Positions 31,293 to 42,862 of a stretch of DNA of 64,000 nt are shown piece by piece. The position numbers and the translations under genes are program-made. Position 1 is the first letter of the stretch. Every line of letters begins with the position of its first letter. The stretch covers positions 7,030,373 through 7,094,372 of the forward strand of contig CM055101.1 of the NCBI GenBank assembly GCA_029204225.1, written 5' to 3'. Source of the stretch: Diphasiastrum complanatum. Taxonomy: Eukaryota > Streptophyta > Lycopodiopsida > Lycopodiales > Lycopodiaceae. The notes below the pieces were generated by a model. The model saw only the letters and a list, made by a program, of their open reading frames with translations, had not been told where the DNA came from and ran no database searches.

Positions 31293-32989
31293 AATTCATT
31301 TTTGTGTAGATTTTTGTTGTAGATCAGTAGATCTTCTGTTTAGCTTTTTGGAGGTACTGAGATTTTCTAATTTGGAGCTATAATGACCAAGTTATGGCCA
31401 TTTTTGTGTTTTCTTTCCATTTTTAGTTAGTGGTAGCTTTTGCAGTCTGTTTTTCTCCATGTTTGGCTGCACTTTTGGCTGAATTTTATGACTGCATTTC
31501 TATAGGATTGTAGACTCACTCTCAACTTGAATTTGAGCCAATTTGCAGCCAATTTGGTTGAAAATTGAATGAGATATGACATTTCTTGTAAAGGAGGTCA
31601 AATTTTAGCTTTGGCAGGAGAATTACTCAAGAAATCAGGAAACTAGACCAAAGTAGCAAAGCTTCACCAAAATAGGCAAAGTAAGGTATCATTATTCATG
31701 ATTATTGATCATTCAAAGGATAGGGCTTGATTCTAGAGCATGATCATCGCTCTCATGTGATTTTAGGCACATGAACCACTTTCTTCATCAAGAAACCTAT
31801 CCAAGAGAAGCTCTAAGATCTCTTAAAACTAAATTACAAAATGAGCAATAGCCTCCAAATTTAACACGACCTCACTCAACTATTTATAGTGGTCATTTGG
31901 GCCTGTACTATAAGTTTGGGGCCTTATTTAGCTAAATTGGGCCTTACAACCATTATTATAATTCTGCTATTCACAACTATAGCGAGGTTGTTCGAGCCAC
32001 TTTATTAACTATCCTATTGACTAGCTCGAATCTAATTTAGCTCCATGGCTATATTTGGCAATTCATTAGTAATTTCATGGGCTAATTACATGCAGCACAT
32101 GACACAGCACATTTCCACGCATACTGAACTGATGATCTTCAAGGTTTCTTCAGCGCCCCTGTAGATACGAGCTATTGAATATTTAAATGCAGTTGTGTGA
32201 CCATCCTCTCTATCGACATTTATCACCAACTATCAGAAACTTACAGATTTGGCTGTCAGACAAACAAACATTCGACCATCAAATAAATATTTGATCTACC
32301 GAAGAAATGTTCGAGTTGACCAGTCAACATTCACAATGATGTACGTGGCAGGAGACTAGCCACGTGTAACCTTTCTATGGTTTATACTAGGCTGAGAACG
32401 TACATAATGCTCCTAATGAAGTGTGAAGCCTGTCTTATACCTATTAAAGGGCAAGAACCATTGATGTGAAGTTCCCACCATTAGTCTCCAGAACAACATG
32501 CTTATTTCCAGATGGCAAAGGTAGCGTTTCGTACCGGACTCTTTCTACATGGTAGTAAACCATTGGATACCTCACCAAATATGACATTTTAGATCTTCCG
32601 GCATTCTACCTGCTTCCCCAAACACATATATAGCAGAGCCCACGCTCATTCTAATTCATTCATTCAGTGAGTAGAAAGTTTATGAAGACTGTTGAGGGTC
32701 AACATAGCCCATTGTAAGCATTGCTTGCAGCAATCATTTGGCCTTGTGGCATTCTTGTTTTGGCTAAGTCCAGATCTAAATGGTGAAGCATGTCATTCGA
32801 AAACTGTGGGGATGTCTAATCATTCCGAGTTTTTACTCTTCTCCGAAATCTGGATTTCTTGGTTGAACTATCTAAATATCTGTCTTGGTGTTTGTTTGTA
32901 CATTTTCAATGGCGGTACTGGCCGCCTACCTTGAAATGTCATCAGACAACCAGCTTTATATGTCCATTCCACTGGACTTCATTTCTAAA
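31293..32989. other. unassigned DNA
   Basis: About 1.7 kb with no transposon protein similarity. The longest frame (80 codons, 32692-32934) shows no recognised domain. It may be host intergenic DNA. Confidence 0.4.
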
Positions 32990-33071
32990 CCTCGTGGCGA
33001 GGCCAACTGATACTTATCCACTGATAGGACCCACAGTACAGTAACACAGTGATTCTACTTTAATTCTAACT
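32990..33071 (-). repeat. copia H-family LTR fragment, minus orientation
   Basis: The reverse complement matches 49267-49350 of the element H 3' LTR almost base for base (AGTTAGAATTAAAGTAGAAT start, then GTGGGTCCTATCAGTG and GTTGGCCTCGCCACGAG). Only the first 82 bases are present. It directly abuts a gypsy-type LTR at 33072. Confidence 0.85.
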
Positions 33072-33694
33072 GAAACAACAATAAAAATCCTTGCTAAGGC
33101 AAACCCAACTAGCAAGATTGCTAAATTAAGACCTAAATTAACACCCAGAGGGTTTGAAAGATAAATTGCGGCTAACTAAATAAACCAATAAAACATGCCA
33201 CAACAATCCAATGAAAGGAGGCAAGAGGAGGCCCGAGCACCTTCCCTCAAGCTATGCACCTTCCAGTGGGAACACAAGGAAATAGAATGATAATCTCAAT
33301 AGAGAGCAGTTTAGCATAATCTCAGAGTGTTGTTTACAAGGCAAATACCTCTCCTTTTATGGCAAGGAGGGTCTTCCATAAGTATGTATTAACTTATGGG
33401 ACTAATCTGTTTCTAGCCTTTCTAGAACTTCTAACTTAGGATTTAGAACTTCAAAGTTTCTTAACTTAGGAAAACTTAAGATAAAATATTTCTAATCTTA
33501 AGTTTCCTAAGTCTAAGTTTTAAATCTAATTTTAAGCTATTTTATTATTATTTAAGCTTCTACTCATGGGCTCACAAAACACATGCCATGGTTGAAGTTT
33601 ATTGATAGATACTCATACGTGGACTTACAAAACACATGCCACGGAGTTTTATTTATTTCTTTTTATTTTCTTTGTGTTAGCACAGTTGCTAACA
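33072..33694 (-). repeat. gypsy-type LTR (hairpin-ladder family), minus orientation, partial
   Basis: Starts TGTTAGCAACTGTGC at 33694 on the minus strand and is collinear with 27656-28535, including CACTGG-AAGGTGCATAGCTTGAGG and the GCATGTTTTATTGG block. It breaks at 33072 within the hairpin zone where the H-family LTR begins. One hairpin remains: CTTGCTA (33090-33096) with TAGCAAG (33110-33116). Confidence 0.85.
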
Positions 33695-34370
33695 TTGAAT
33701 CAAGACTTTTGAAATGGATTGACCTCCCTCTGAAACTATGAACTCTAAAATTCTTCCTTTCCAAAAGTTTCTATAATCCATATTTGATCTCTTTCTTTTG
33801 TGGAATGCACCTTTTGATGAGGGATGCATCACAACCCATTGAAACTTTTTGTATGTGCATGGTATTCATAACCCTTCAGAATCTCTTTCATTACAAATAG
33901 TGAACAAATTAATCGCACTATGTGGTCTTCGATTGCAAGCGGCCATTGCAAAACAAAATAAAACAGTGCAAGATACAAAACGATTGATAATGTACATTAA
34001 AAATAAACTTAGTTAAACTTCAGTTAGTTGAGCCATCCATGCAAGTTAGTTAAACTTCAGTTAGTTAAACTCGGGTAGTCCTTTGCCGACAGGCAATAAA
34101 ATATTATCCAATCACATGTCTAGACTCTGCCTGACGGGAGTTTTGAACTGGCTAAAAATATGCCCAGGAAATTCTAAAAGAAATTTGTTCATGAAACACC
34201 GTTACGGTCCTACACACATGTAAGAATATTATTGGGACATGTGGACGTCGAATAGTTGAAAAGTAAAAAAAAACATCTTTACAAAGGGCCCCTACAACTC
34301 TTGGACCTACCCTAATGGTAGTATGGGGATCGTCACTGGGAGCGGCAACCTCGTCTCAACCTGCATAGCA

Positions 34371-34371
<1 letters not shown>
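33695..34371. other. unassigned DNA
   Basis: No gene or element recognised. A short direct repeat (GTTAGTTAAACTTCAGTTAG-like) occurs near 34012-34070. Confidence 0.35.

Positions 34372-34428
<57 letters not shown>
34372..34428 (+). repeat. (AG)n microsatellite
   Basis: An uninterrupted run of about 28 AG units. Confidence 0.95.
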
Positions 34429-34429
<1 letters not shown>

Positions 34430-34597
34430 ATACGGATTTCACATAGTCTCTCTCAAACAAGTCAAGACCAAAGCCTTTGAATCCTTTCGTCTTATAGCAT
34501 AATAGGTTTAAATGAACTGAAAAAATAGATAGGTCTTTTGGTCTTCTTCCTTCTCTAACAGTCGATCTAATTGTTAAGATAGTTGATATACAATGAC

Positions 34598-34795
34598 GTT
34601 ATCTTTCAAGATGGTTTATCTTTCAAGACAATTTATCTTTCGAGACAGTTTATCTTTCAAGACAATTTATCTTTCAAGTTTGAGTTCGTTTCAAGTTCGA
34701 GTTCGAGTTCGAGTTCAAGTTCGAGTTCGAGTTCGAGTTCGAACAAGAATAAAAATGTTTCGAGTTTGAACAAGAATAAAAATGTTTCAAGTTCG
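34598..34795 (+). repeat. compound minisatellite: TTTATCTTTCAAGACAA units, GTTCGA units, 27-bp doublet
   Basis: Five units of 17-18 bases (TTTATCTTTCAAGACAA) at 34598-34680 pass into about nine GAGTTC/GAGTTCA hexamers (34681-34742), then a 27-base unit (GAACAAGAATAAAAATGTTT plus CGAGTTT) twice (34740-34793). The open frame encoding poly-Ser is a by-product. The array lies just past the 3' end of the copia I coding region. Confidence 0.85.
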
Positions 34796-34824
34796 GTTTC
34801 AAATTTCTCAGCCTTTGTCAATTA

Positions 34825-35490
34825 GACTGTGCACTTTGTTGGTAGAACCGAGATTTGTCTGTTGAGGTGTAGTTCTCTCTCAAAGTGGGTAGTTGGATTA
34901 ACTCCAATATTCTTCGCTGCTTCTGGAACAAAGCTCTACTGAGTGGCTTTGTAAAGATATCAGCTGTCATTTTCTTTGTAGGTATGAAAATTGTCTTCAG
35001 TATCTTCTTTTCGACTAAGTTCTGAATAACATGATATACTTGATAGCTATATGTTTCGTTTTTGAATGAAACGCAAGATCTTTCGTAAGATAGATTGCCG
35101 AAGTGTCATCCATTAGTAAGTTAGTAAGACATAAGGTTTAGAAATAGTTTCATCAAATTTTTCCAACATTTGTTTGATCCATATTAGCTCGTTTGTCATC
35201 TTAGCTGTTGCTAAATATTCGGCCTCACACGAAGATTGAGCTGCTACTGTTGTTTGCTTCTTGCTTATCCAAAGTATGGTTGTGCCAGATGCTAGAGTAC
35301 AACCTCCCGAAATACTTTTGCTACCATCCTTCATGGATGCCCAACTTGCGTCACTGTAAGATTCGATTCGAAATCCAACTTCCTTTGAATAACATAGTCC
35401 ATAGTCTTTCGATTCTTGGAGATATTGTACTACTCTTTTTGCTAACTACCAATGTAATGATCATGGGTTCTAATTAAATTGGCTTAGAAC
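34825..35490 (-). pseudogene. copia I RNase H
   Basis: Minus-strand reading from 35490: LSQFxxNPxSLHW, YLQESKDYGLCYSKEVGFRI, SYSDASWASMKDGSKSISGG, SSCEAEYLATAKMTNELIWIKQML, MDDTSAIYLTKDLAFHSKTKHIAIKYH and TADIFTKPLSRALF. Two TAG stops (near 35455) and frame breaks near 35110 disable it. RT, which should precede it, is absent; the gap is filled by the J insertion complex. Confidence 0.85.
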
Positions 35491-35720
35491 ACTATTTTAG
35501 TAATTTTGGGACAATCCCAAGTCCCATTCTTTTCTTTTATGACGTCCTATGCTCAAAATTCAATGGCACAAACTTGACAAAGACCTATGCTCAAACTTAA
35601 GTAAGAGCACATGATCCTTTGCTCGAACTTAAGTTTGAGCACACAAGCATGTACTAGAGAGGATAGCGATAAAAATTAATTTGTTCCAAAATCAAGAAAT
35701 TCTCCCAATATTACTAAAAC
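35491..35720. mobile_element. possible MITE with about 20-bp terminal inverted repeats
   Basis: CTATTTTAGTAATTTTGGGA at 35491-35510 is mirrored by TCCCAATATTACTAAAACAG at 35702-35721, two mismatches. The 230-bp interior has no frame and contains the palindrome-like CTCGAACTTAAGTTTGAGC. No target duplication could be confirmed, so the call is tentative. Confidence 0.4.
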
Positions 35721-35732
35721 AGAGTTTTAGCT

Positions 35733-36359
35733 TGTGAAAATTGTCAACATTTCCTAGCTAGTTTGAGGCCTAAATTGGCCTTTCACACGTGTGAAAGAGG
35801 CCTAGATACTTTTATTTTAGTATATATTTCATATTGAAGCAATCTCAAACTTTAGGACCTTCGAAATGACACCAAAATCATGTTATTCGGACATATAGGC
35901 CAAAATTGGCTATTTTAGATTACTGGTGTCCTAAGATTGGGTCCTAAGTTCTAGAGAGAGCAAAGAGAGTCATCTCTCTCACCTATATTAGGCTGAAATT
36001 CGTGGAGAACAGGTTGGAGAAACTTATTGTATTGTTGAGAGAGATCAATAGATCATTGTCACAGTTTCTTCCTCCATTGAGAGCATTGCTTTGTGTATTG
36101 TCTTCAAGCTTTTGTCTATGATCTTAAGAGGTTTCCAAAAGTGGTAGGCTGCTGTTGTAGGGCTGGTATGCTGTTGTTTTTGGCTACCATCAGTACCTTT
36201 TATTAGTTTCTTTTGTCTCTTGAATGCTTTGTCAAGTTCATGTGTATCAAAGGTAGCATTAGAATGCTTTGCCATTTCTAGCTTTTGTACCTTGTTGTGC
36301 AAAGATCTTAGCCAAGTATTTTGGGAGTTTGGATCCATTCAAGATCCACTTTTTTCACA
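35733..36359 (+). repeat. 5' LTR of copia element J
   Basis: 627 bp, TGTGAAAATTGTC to TTTTTTCACA (TGTGAAAA inverted ends). It contains a perfect 18-base palindrome CTTTCACACGTGTGAAAG (35780-35797). A PBS follows directly. Confidence 0.82.
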
Positions 36360-37354
36360 TGGTATCAGAGCTAGTTGGCTGTTATTTTTAGTAAGGTTTC
36401 CATTTATGGTGATATTTGGACGTTTGATCAAGTTCTAGCATGATTATGCATTGGATTGTTGATCAAATCTTACTAACCTTTGTTTTGTGAGTTGAACTTG
36501 TGGATCAAAAGCATATTTTAGGTCTATTGAAGATCAGAGGCTGAGAGGAAGCTATTTTGGATTGGATCATAACACCTAATCATTTGTTGATTGTGAGGCT
36601 TGTGCATATTCAATACTAACAATGTCCTGTTCAATGCATTGTTGACAATCTCCACTTTTGTGGATGAACACTCTCCTTTGTGGATGAACACTCTCCTTAA
36701 GTGGATGAACCTTCTCCTTAATGGATGACAAATACTCTTTGAGTGATTTTGTATTTCTCCAAAAGGCTGAGCAAAGCTCCCACTTGGATGAAAGATCCCC
36801 TTTTGGGTGAACAGATTGTCAACAATTTTTTGCATAAATTTTGGTGTACTTTGTTGAGCATGTAAGTAACTCTCCTAATGTAATTTGATTGGAGCATTTG
36901 CTAGAAGGTTTTAACCATTATGCAAATGTGTTTTTAGGTTCTTAACAGGTTGAGGAACATTCTCATGTAAAGTGATCTTAGATCTACATCTAAACACCAA
37001 GATTTGACAAGCTAGTGAAGCTAGTCTTGTGATTCACTAAGCGTGCTCTTTCATTCACCTCTAAAGCTTGTATTTATCACTTGCTGGAATTTATAAACTT
37101 TTAGAAGTGTGGTTTACATGTGGTTTTACAGGTTGAATCAATATCTTAGTGTGTTGATCATATGCTGATCAAGTTTGTTCAATTCTAGGTATTCTTGGCA
37201 GCCTAGTCTTTTGTATTTTCTAAGAATGCAAGTAACTCTTCACACCATAACTTGATTTGGTAACTTGCTGGCTCTTTATCCATCATTTGTTGAGAGGAAA
37301 GTGAGTGCTAGGTGCATTAGGATAGAGCCTAAAATTTGAAGAATCATTATATTC
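36360..37354 (+). other. PBS and leader of element J, with 20-21-bp repeats
   Basis: PBS TGGTATCAGAGC at 36360-36371. The leader holds three and a half units of GTGGATGAACACTCTCCTTT at 36660, 36680, 36701 and 36722. Confidence 0.8.
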
Positions 37355-37697
37355 ATGGCTTCCATTGGTGGGATCATGTTAAAAACTAATGATAGGTTGA
37401 GTTCATCAAACTACTCTACCTGGAAAGTGAGGATGGAGTCTTTACTTGAGTTGAATGAACTCATGGACATAGTTGTTGGAGCTGAAGAGAGACCACCCAC
37501 AGTTCAAGAGCAACAAAGGTTTGATAAGAAGGCTAAAAGGGCTCTTCATATCATTAAAATGAATGTTACCAATGAACTTCTCAAGGAAGTTGGTAAAAGT
37601 CAAAGTGCAAGTGAGGCATGGAATGCCTTGAAGAAGCTCTTTGAATCAAAGTCCACATCTAGGGTATTGACCCTAAGGAGGCAAATATTTTTTCTTG
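37355..37697 (+). pseudogene. element J gag, N-terminal fragment
   Basis: ATG at 37355 starts a clean copia gag N-terminus (LKTNDRLSSSNYSTWKVRMESLLELNELMDIVVG, KMNVTNELLKEVG, ASEAWNALKKLFESKSTSRVLTLRRQIF), closely related to the gag of element C. It is cut at about 37697, where minus-strand copia I sequence takes over, so only about 114 native codons remain. Confidence 0.85.
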
Positions 37698-37699
37698 AA

Positions 37700-39165
37700 T
37701 TCAATTTTGCATTTTCGGGTTTGACTGATTCTACTTGAATTTGAGTCTTTCGGGTACTTGAATTTGAACTCCCTCTGAATCACTACTATGTCTAGATGGT
37801 AATTCTTGTTCATCATCATTTGCTTGCTTTACTTCTGTTGTTGGTAACTCATAATAACTCTTAAGAATTTCATAGCCAATTAAATCATTGTTTGTTATGT
37901 ACTTTGACTCATTGAATTTGACATCTCGAACAACTTTTATTTTTCCAGTTTCGAGTATGTAGACTCGACAATATGAAGAATGTAACTCGAATCCTACCAA
38001 AAAATCTTGTTTCATTTTTTTATCAAGTTTCTTTCTCAATTTTTCTGGTATGTGCATATAAAATGCACATCCAAATGTCCGAACATGAGCTAGACTTCCA
38101 CCATATTTCGTGAGGAGTTTTATCTAGTATTCTAGATTTCAAAATTCAATTCTGAAGATAGTTCGACGTAGCCACTGCTTCCGCCCACAACTGTTTTGGT
38201 GCTTTTGCATGAGCCATCATACACCTGGCAGCTTTCATTAGTGTACAATTTCTTTGTCAAACAATTCCATTGTGCTAAGGTGTGTATGATGCATTCTTCA
38301 TATATATAATACCTCGATCAGTACAAAAAGTTTTGAATTGGTTGGAACCATGATCTGTGCGAATTTGCTTCAACTTGTTGCTTGTCTGCTTCTCAACCCA
38401 ATTAGTATACTCGAAAGCTTCTGATTTTGTATGAATAAAGTATACTACAGTGAACTTGTTGAAGTCATCAATAAACGTTATGAAGTATTTTGCATCACCT
38501 AAAGACAATACTCCAAATGGTCCACAGATATCCGAATGTACAATTTCCAGTACCTTGGTTGCTTTATAAACATCTTTACTGAAAGGTGTTCAAGTCATTT
38601 TGCCTGTAAGACAAGATTCGCCGGTAGTTCGAATATCTTGACTCTTGATTTCGACTCCTTCGGTTCTCTGATTCTTGTTGGCTTGGTACAAGGCTTCCAT
38701 GTTCATGTGACATAACCTCTAGTGCCATAAAATATCTACCGATTCTTGAGTTTGATTCGTCTACTCAACTTGAGTTCGAATGTTCAAGTGATACAAGTTT
38801 CCATTTTTGTTACCTTTAGTAACTAGGTTATCAGAATCTTCATCGAACAATTTATAAGAGTCCCTTGTGAAGGTTATTGACATTCCTGTGTCGACTATCT
38901 TTGTGCTACGGATAGAAGATCTTTATCGAGAGTAGGAACATAGAGAACTTCCTCCAGTTTCTTGCCTCTTTCATATCTAACCACAATACACCAGTTCCAT
39001 CAACTTCATGTTTAGAACCATCTCCAAGTACAATGAATCTCAAAGAATTCGTCTTCTTATATTCTAAAAAAATTTGTTTCAAGAAAACAAAATGTGAGGT
39101 TGCTCCCGAATCAAGTACTACTTCTTGAATTTTCAATATCGATAAACAACAAATAAGCACAAATA
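37700..39165 (-). pseudogene. copia I protease and integrase
   Basis: Minus-strand reading from 39165: protease VVLDSGATSHFVF, then broken pre-integrase, an integrase core with KYFITFIDDFNKFTVVYFIHTKSEAF and IRTDHGSNQFKTFC (38508-38275), and after further breaks the C-terminal domain and linker (RKKLDKKMKQDFLVGFELHSSYCRVYILETGKIKVVRDVKF, 38057-37731). Frames change several times. RT is missing on the far side of the J insertion. Confidence 0.85.
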
Positions 39166-39179
39166 TATGCTGCTAAGTT

Positions 39180-40215
39180 TTTTGTCGTTCTCATCATTTT
39201 TCCTAACCCATGAAGGAAGCGGAGGTGGGCATTTCTCATCTGAGACGATATCCCAAAAAATTTTGTTGGCAGGATTCTGTTGGCCAACTTTATTTAAGGA
39301 TACACATCAATTTGTAATGGCATGTGATGTGTGTCAAAGAGTGAAACGCCCTCAATTCAAGGATTACATGCCATTAAATCCCATATTGTCTGATCAAGCA
39401 TTTTTCAAATGGGAAATTGACTATGTGGGACCGATTAGTCTGGCTGCTATATTCACACAATCTCAATATATTATAGTAGCCACCAACTATTGCACCAAGT
39501 GGGCGGAAGCTCGTGCTGTTAAATCTGTGGATGCAAAAGCCACTGTTAAAATCCTTTACGAGTAGGTTATAGTAAGTTTTGGTTGTCCACTAGAAATCAT
39601 TAGTGATAGGGGAATACATTTCTTAAATATAGTGATCGAACACTTACAATCCACCTTCTTAGTGGTCCATAGGAAAAGTGCCCCTTATTACCTACGATGT
39701 AATGGACAAGCTGAGTCCACTAATAAGATCTTATGCAAAATCCTCACTAAGACCGTAGAGGCTAGTAGGTCTGATTGGGAACTGAAGTTACATGCAGCAC
39801 TTTGAGCATATCGCACAACTCCCAAGAAATCTACAAGATCTACCCCTTTTCAGTTGACTTATGGCCAAGAAGCAGTTATGCCAATTGAGTTCTATGTCCC
39901 ATCCTTACGCTTGGCCTATAATCTGCACTTAGATTCAAAACAAATTTTAGCCAATTGCCTATTCCATCTTGAAAAGCTCTGTGAAATTCATACCATCAGT
40001 GTTCACGCACGTTATGTTCACAAGCGTAGACAAAAAGATTGACATGATCGTTTAATTAAGCTCAAGAAGTTTAAAGAGGGGGATAAGGTCCTCATATACC
40101 AAGCCAAAGCACATAAGAGAAAGTTGAAATTCACAAGGCAAGGGCCATACATTATTGATCAGATCTTTTCTTCTGGATATGCCCTTCTTAAAACACTTGT
40201 TCACAGATTCCACTA
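39180..40215 (+). pseudogene. Ty3/gypsy integrase fragment
   Basis: Zinc-binding part (WPTLFKDTHQFVMACDVCQRVKRP), catalytic core with Asp in WEIDYVGPI, Asp in IISDRGIHF and Glu in GQAESTNK, then [28 protein letters not shown] and a GDKVLIYQAKAHKRKLKFTRQGPYIID C-terminus. Stops at about 39563 and 39803 and a shift near 40040 break the frame. It joins the window with no gag, RT or PPT; it resembles the integrase of plant Tat/Athila-type elements. Confidence 0.88.
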
Positions 40216-40319
40216 AATCTGTGAACACGGTTTTCTTTTTCTCTTCTTCGTTCGTTCTTCTTTTAGTTACGGTTCTTACGGTTTGATCTTCTTATTAGAA
40301 CAGTTTCCAAACAGAAGCG
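40216..40319. other. short junction sequence
   Basis: No feature recognised between the gypsy integrase and the LTR-like sequence. Confidence 0.3.
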
Positions 40320-41312
40320 TTTCTCATATTACAACGTGTATTCCCAGCCTGGCAATGGGGAGAGATGGATTTGTTACTCAACTACATGCATAAACAAGCC
40401 ATGCAACCAGTCCTAGCTCAGTTTAGATCTGCGTTCTGAATCAAGGAGCAATTCTACAATCTATCTACTAAAATCAGGAAACAAACAAAGACAAGATTAA
40501 ACTACTCAGCAAGAAACAAGAAACAAGAAACTAGGAACTAGAAACTAGATTCCTAACAGCACTCTAGCAGCACAAGGATCAAGAAACACCCATTTCTTGA
40601 TGCTTGGAATGCCCAAGAACAATCAAGAACTGGATTGCAAGAGAATATGCAAGATCTACATCACAAATCCAGCCTATTTAGTTTACTTGAATGCTAATTC
40701 TTACCTTATTCCACAAACAAGAAATGAAATCTAATCCACAACTAAAAACAAGAGAATAGCAAGAAATCTAGTTAATCCACAAACACAAGACATGCTCATA
40801 GGAATTTCACTCAAGAACATTGCCATGAACAAGGAGCTTAGCAATCATCAAGATCTCGTGGAGGATCTTTCTTATTTACTCAAGAGAACTTGACAATATA
40901 ATCAAAAGCTCCCTCACAAGAGAGGGGGGCCCTTAAATAAGCAAGAGGGCTGCCCATGTGGAGCCCAAGTGGCAATTCCACCAAATTAGAAATTACATGT
41001 GGAATTTGCCCTTCCACTAAAGGTCACCATCAAAAGGTGGCTCACTCTAACTTATTTAAGGGGGGTCTACATCTATTTACAATGCCTAGGGAATATTACT
41101 AGATCCTACATGGTCGTTCCTTCTCTGGGATACACCATGTAGGCTCACATAGATGATTCACTGTCATCCTAGCTAGTAATTTCTCGGCTCTCATGCTCGG
41201 CTCTCAGCTTCTTTTGCTCTCCTTCTTCTGAGACCTCCTCGGTCATGGGTGAGAGATACTCTGTGTCTTCGGCTTGGCTCGGCATCTGGGGATTCTCTGG
41301 AATCCGCTAACA
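40320..41312 (-). repeat. LTR-like sequence, minus orientation, with PPT-like flank
   Basis: On the minus strand it starts TGTTAGCGGATTCC at 41312, preceded by a purine-rich AGGGGTGGATAA, as expected for a 3' LTR. The region 40390-40760 is an inverted, diverged copy of 54520-54900 (shared CAAGTAAACTAAATAGGCTGGAT block). The left boundary is approximate. Confidence 0.55.
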
Positions 41313-41384
41313 TTATCCACCCCTAATCTGTTGCAGGACCCACTGCAACATCGGTAGAAGGCATCCCCTTAGATACTGTAGTAA

Positions 41385-42115
41385 ATGGGAGTTGACTTAG
41401 ACAGTATCATGAGCACTCCTTCTGTGTTGAAATGTACTGATCACATTCGTTGTTCTATCATGTGTTTGCATGCATACTCATCTTTTGTCGGGTATATAGA
41501 TTCTGTAGCTACTACCCACATGACTTATAGACGTTCATCTTTCTTTACGTATGAATTGCTTAGAGGAAAGCAAGTTGTAGTAGGAGATAAAATGGGTATT
41601 GATGCAGTTGGGATTGGATCCATATTCCTATGGCTAGGAAACGGAAAGACAATAATATTGAGAGATGTATTGCATGTGCCAAATCAAGCTAAGAATCTAA
41701 TATCAGTTGCTTGTGTGACAAAGCTTGGATCAGAAATATGGTTCTTCAAAAAACATTGCACCATACCAAGTTTTTGTCATAGGAAGTAGGTCCAGCGGGC
41801 TGTATAGGTTAACAATATGGACAAATGAGTGGCATATTGTGTGTATTGCTACTAAAAAAAACAAAATGAATGCTCTATGGCACAAAAGGATGGGACACAC
41901 GAGTGACAGTAGTTTCCAGAGGTTATCAAAAAAGGAGATGCTGCGGAATTTTACATATAATCTTGATGTAGAAAGTGAAGGTGTGAGGCATGCATCTATG
42001 GAAAGATGCACAAGCAAGCCTATATCAAACGAGGAGTTCAAAGGGATTAGGAGTTACTTGGGCTAGTACATTCAGATGTCTGTGGACCAAAGGAAATAAT
42101 CTTTTTGGGAGGGTT
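41385..42115 (+). pseudogene. copia K protease and pre-integrase fragment
   Basis: Protease-like region (GYIDSVATTHMT, where the motif is usually DSGAT), then IILRDVLHVPNQAKNLISVA, the zinc module start (ALWHKRMGHTS) and LVHSDVCGPKE in a shifted frame. The second Cys pair (CxxC) is reduced. It ends in front of a gypsy-type LTR. Confidence 0.78.
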
Positions 42116-42117
42116 GT

Positions 42118-42862
42118 TGTAGTTTTGGTATCTTCTTAGATTCTATTATGGCAGTCTCCATCTAATAGATTTAGGATGATACTAAAATGCATTGTGTAGG
42201 GTGAGTATGAATAAGATCCACTCAAATCATTGTTCTCTATTGGTTACCTAGAGTTCTTCTAAGACGGCCTCCCTTTTAGAAGATGTTCTAATTTAAATCG
42301 GGATTGGTTAACATCACTATGGTTGCCTCCCATCTAGTGATTTCTACAAAAGCATAAACAAACCTAGTTAACTCCACAAGGGATGAAATTAAGATAAACT
42401 AATTATCCCATAAGTAAATACAACAATCCAAAGGAGAAGGCCTAGTGGGGCTCGAGCACCTACCACAAGGTATTCAATCACCAATGGGAACACAAGTAAG
42501 CATAGAAGGATGATACAAAAGTGTTCTATTAGATCAATAACTTGTGCAAGTGTTGTTGAAGGCACTCATCCACTTCCATATATTGCAAAAGTGGTGGGCC
42601 TATGCTCTAACATGCTTATGGGACTAAGTCCAAGCCTAATGGTAATTATCTTTTAAAGTTACAATAAACTTAGGAATTAAATTTGAACTTAGGAATTAAA
42701 TCTTAAACTTAGACTTTCTAAGTTGAACCATTACATATAATTGTTTGTAATAATTAAACTTAAAATGGTAAAAGGTCTAAATGTAAGGTTTTTCCTAAAC
42801 CTTTACTTGAATTTACTTGTGGGCTTACAAAACACAAGCCACAATGAATTCCTAAAACTTTA
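42118..42862 (-). repeat. gypsy-type LTR (hairpin-ladder family), minus orientation, truncated
   Basis: Collinear with 27656-28535 in reverse (CAACAATCCAA, CTCGAGCACCT, CAATGGGAACACAAG, GCTTATGGGACTAAGTCC). Three hairpins survive: TCTATTA (42142-42148)/TAATAGA (42163-42169); TCTTCTAA (42255-42262)/TTAGAAGA (42276-42283); ATCACTA (42313-42319)/TAGTGAT (42335-42341). The TGTTAGCAAC end is missing. Confidence 0.8.
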
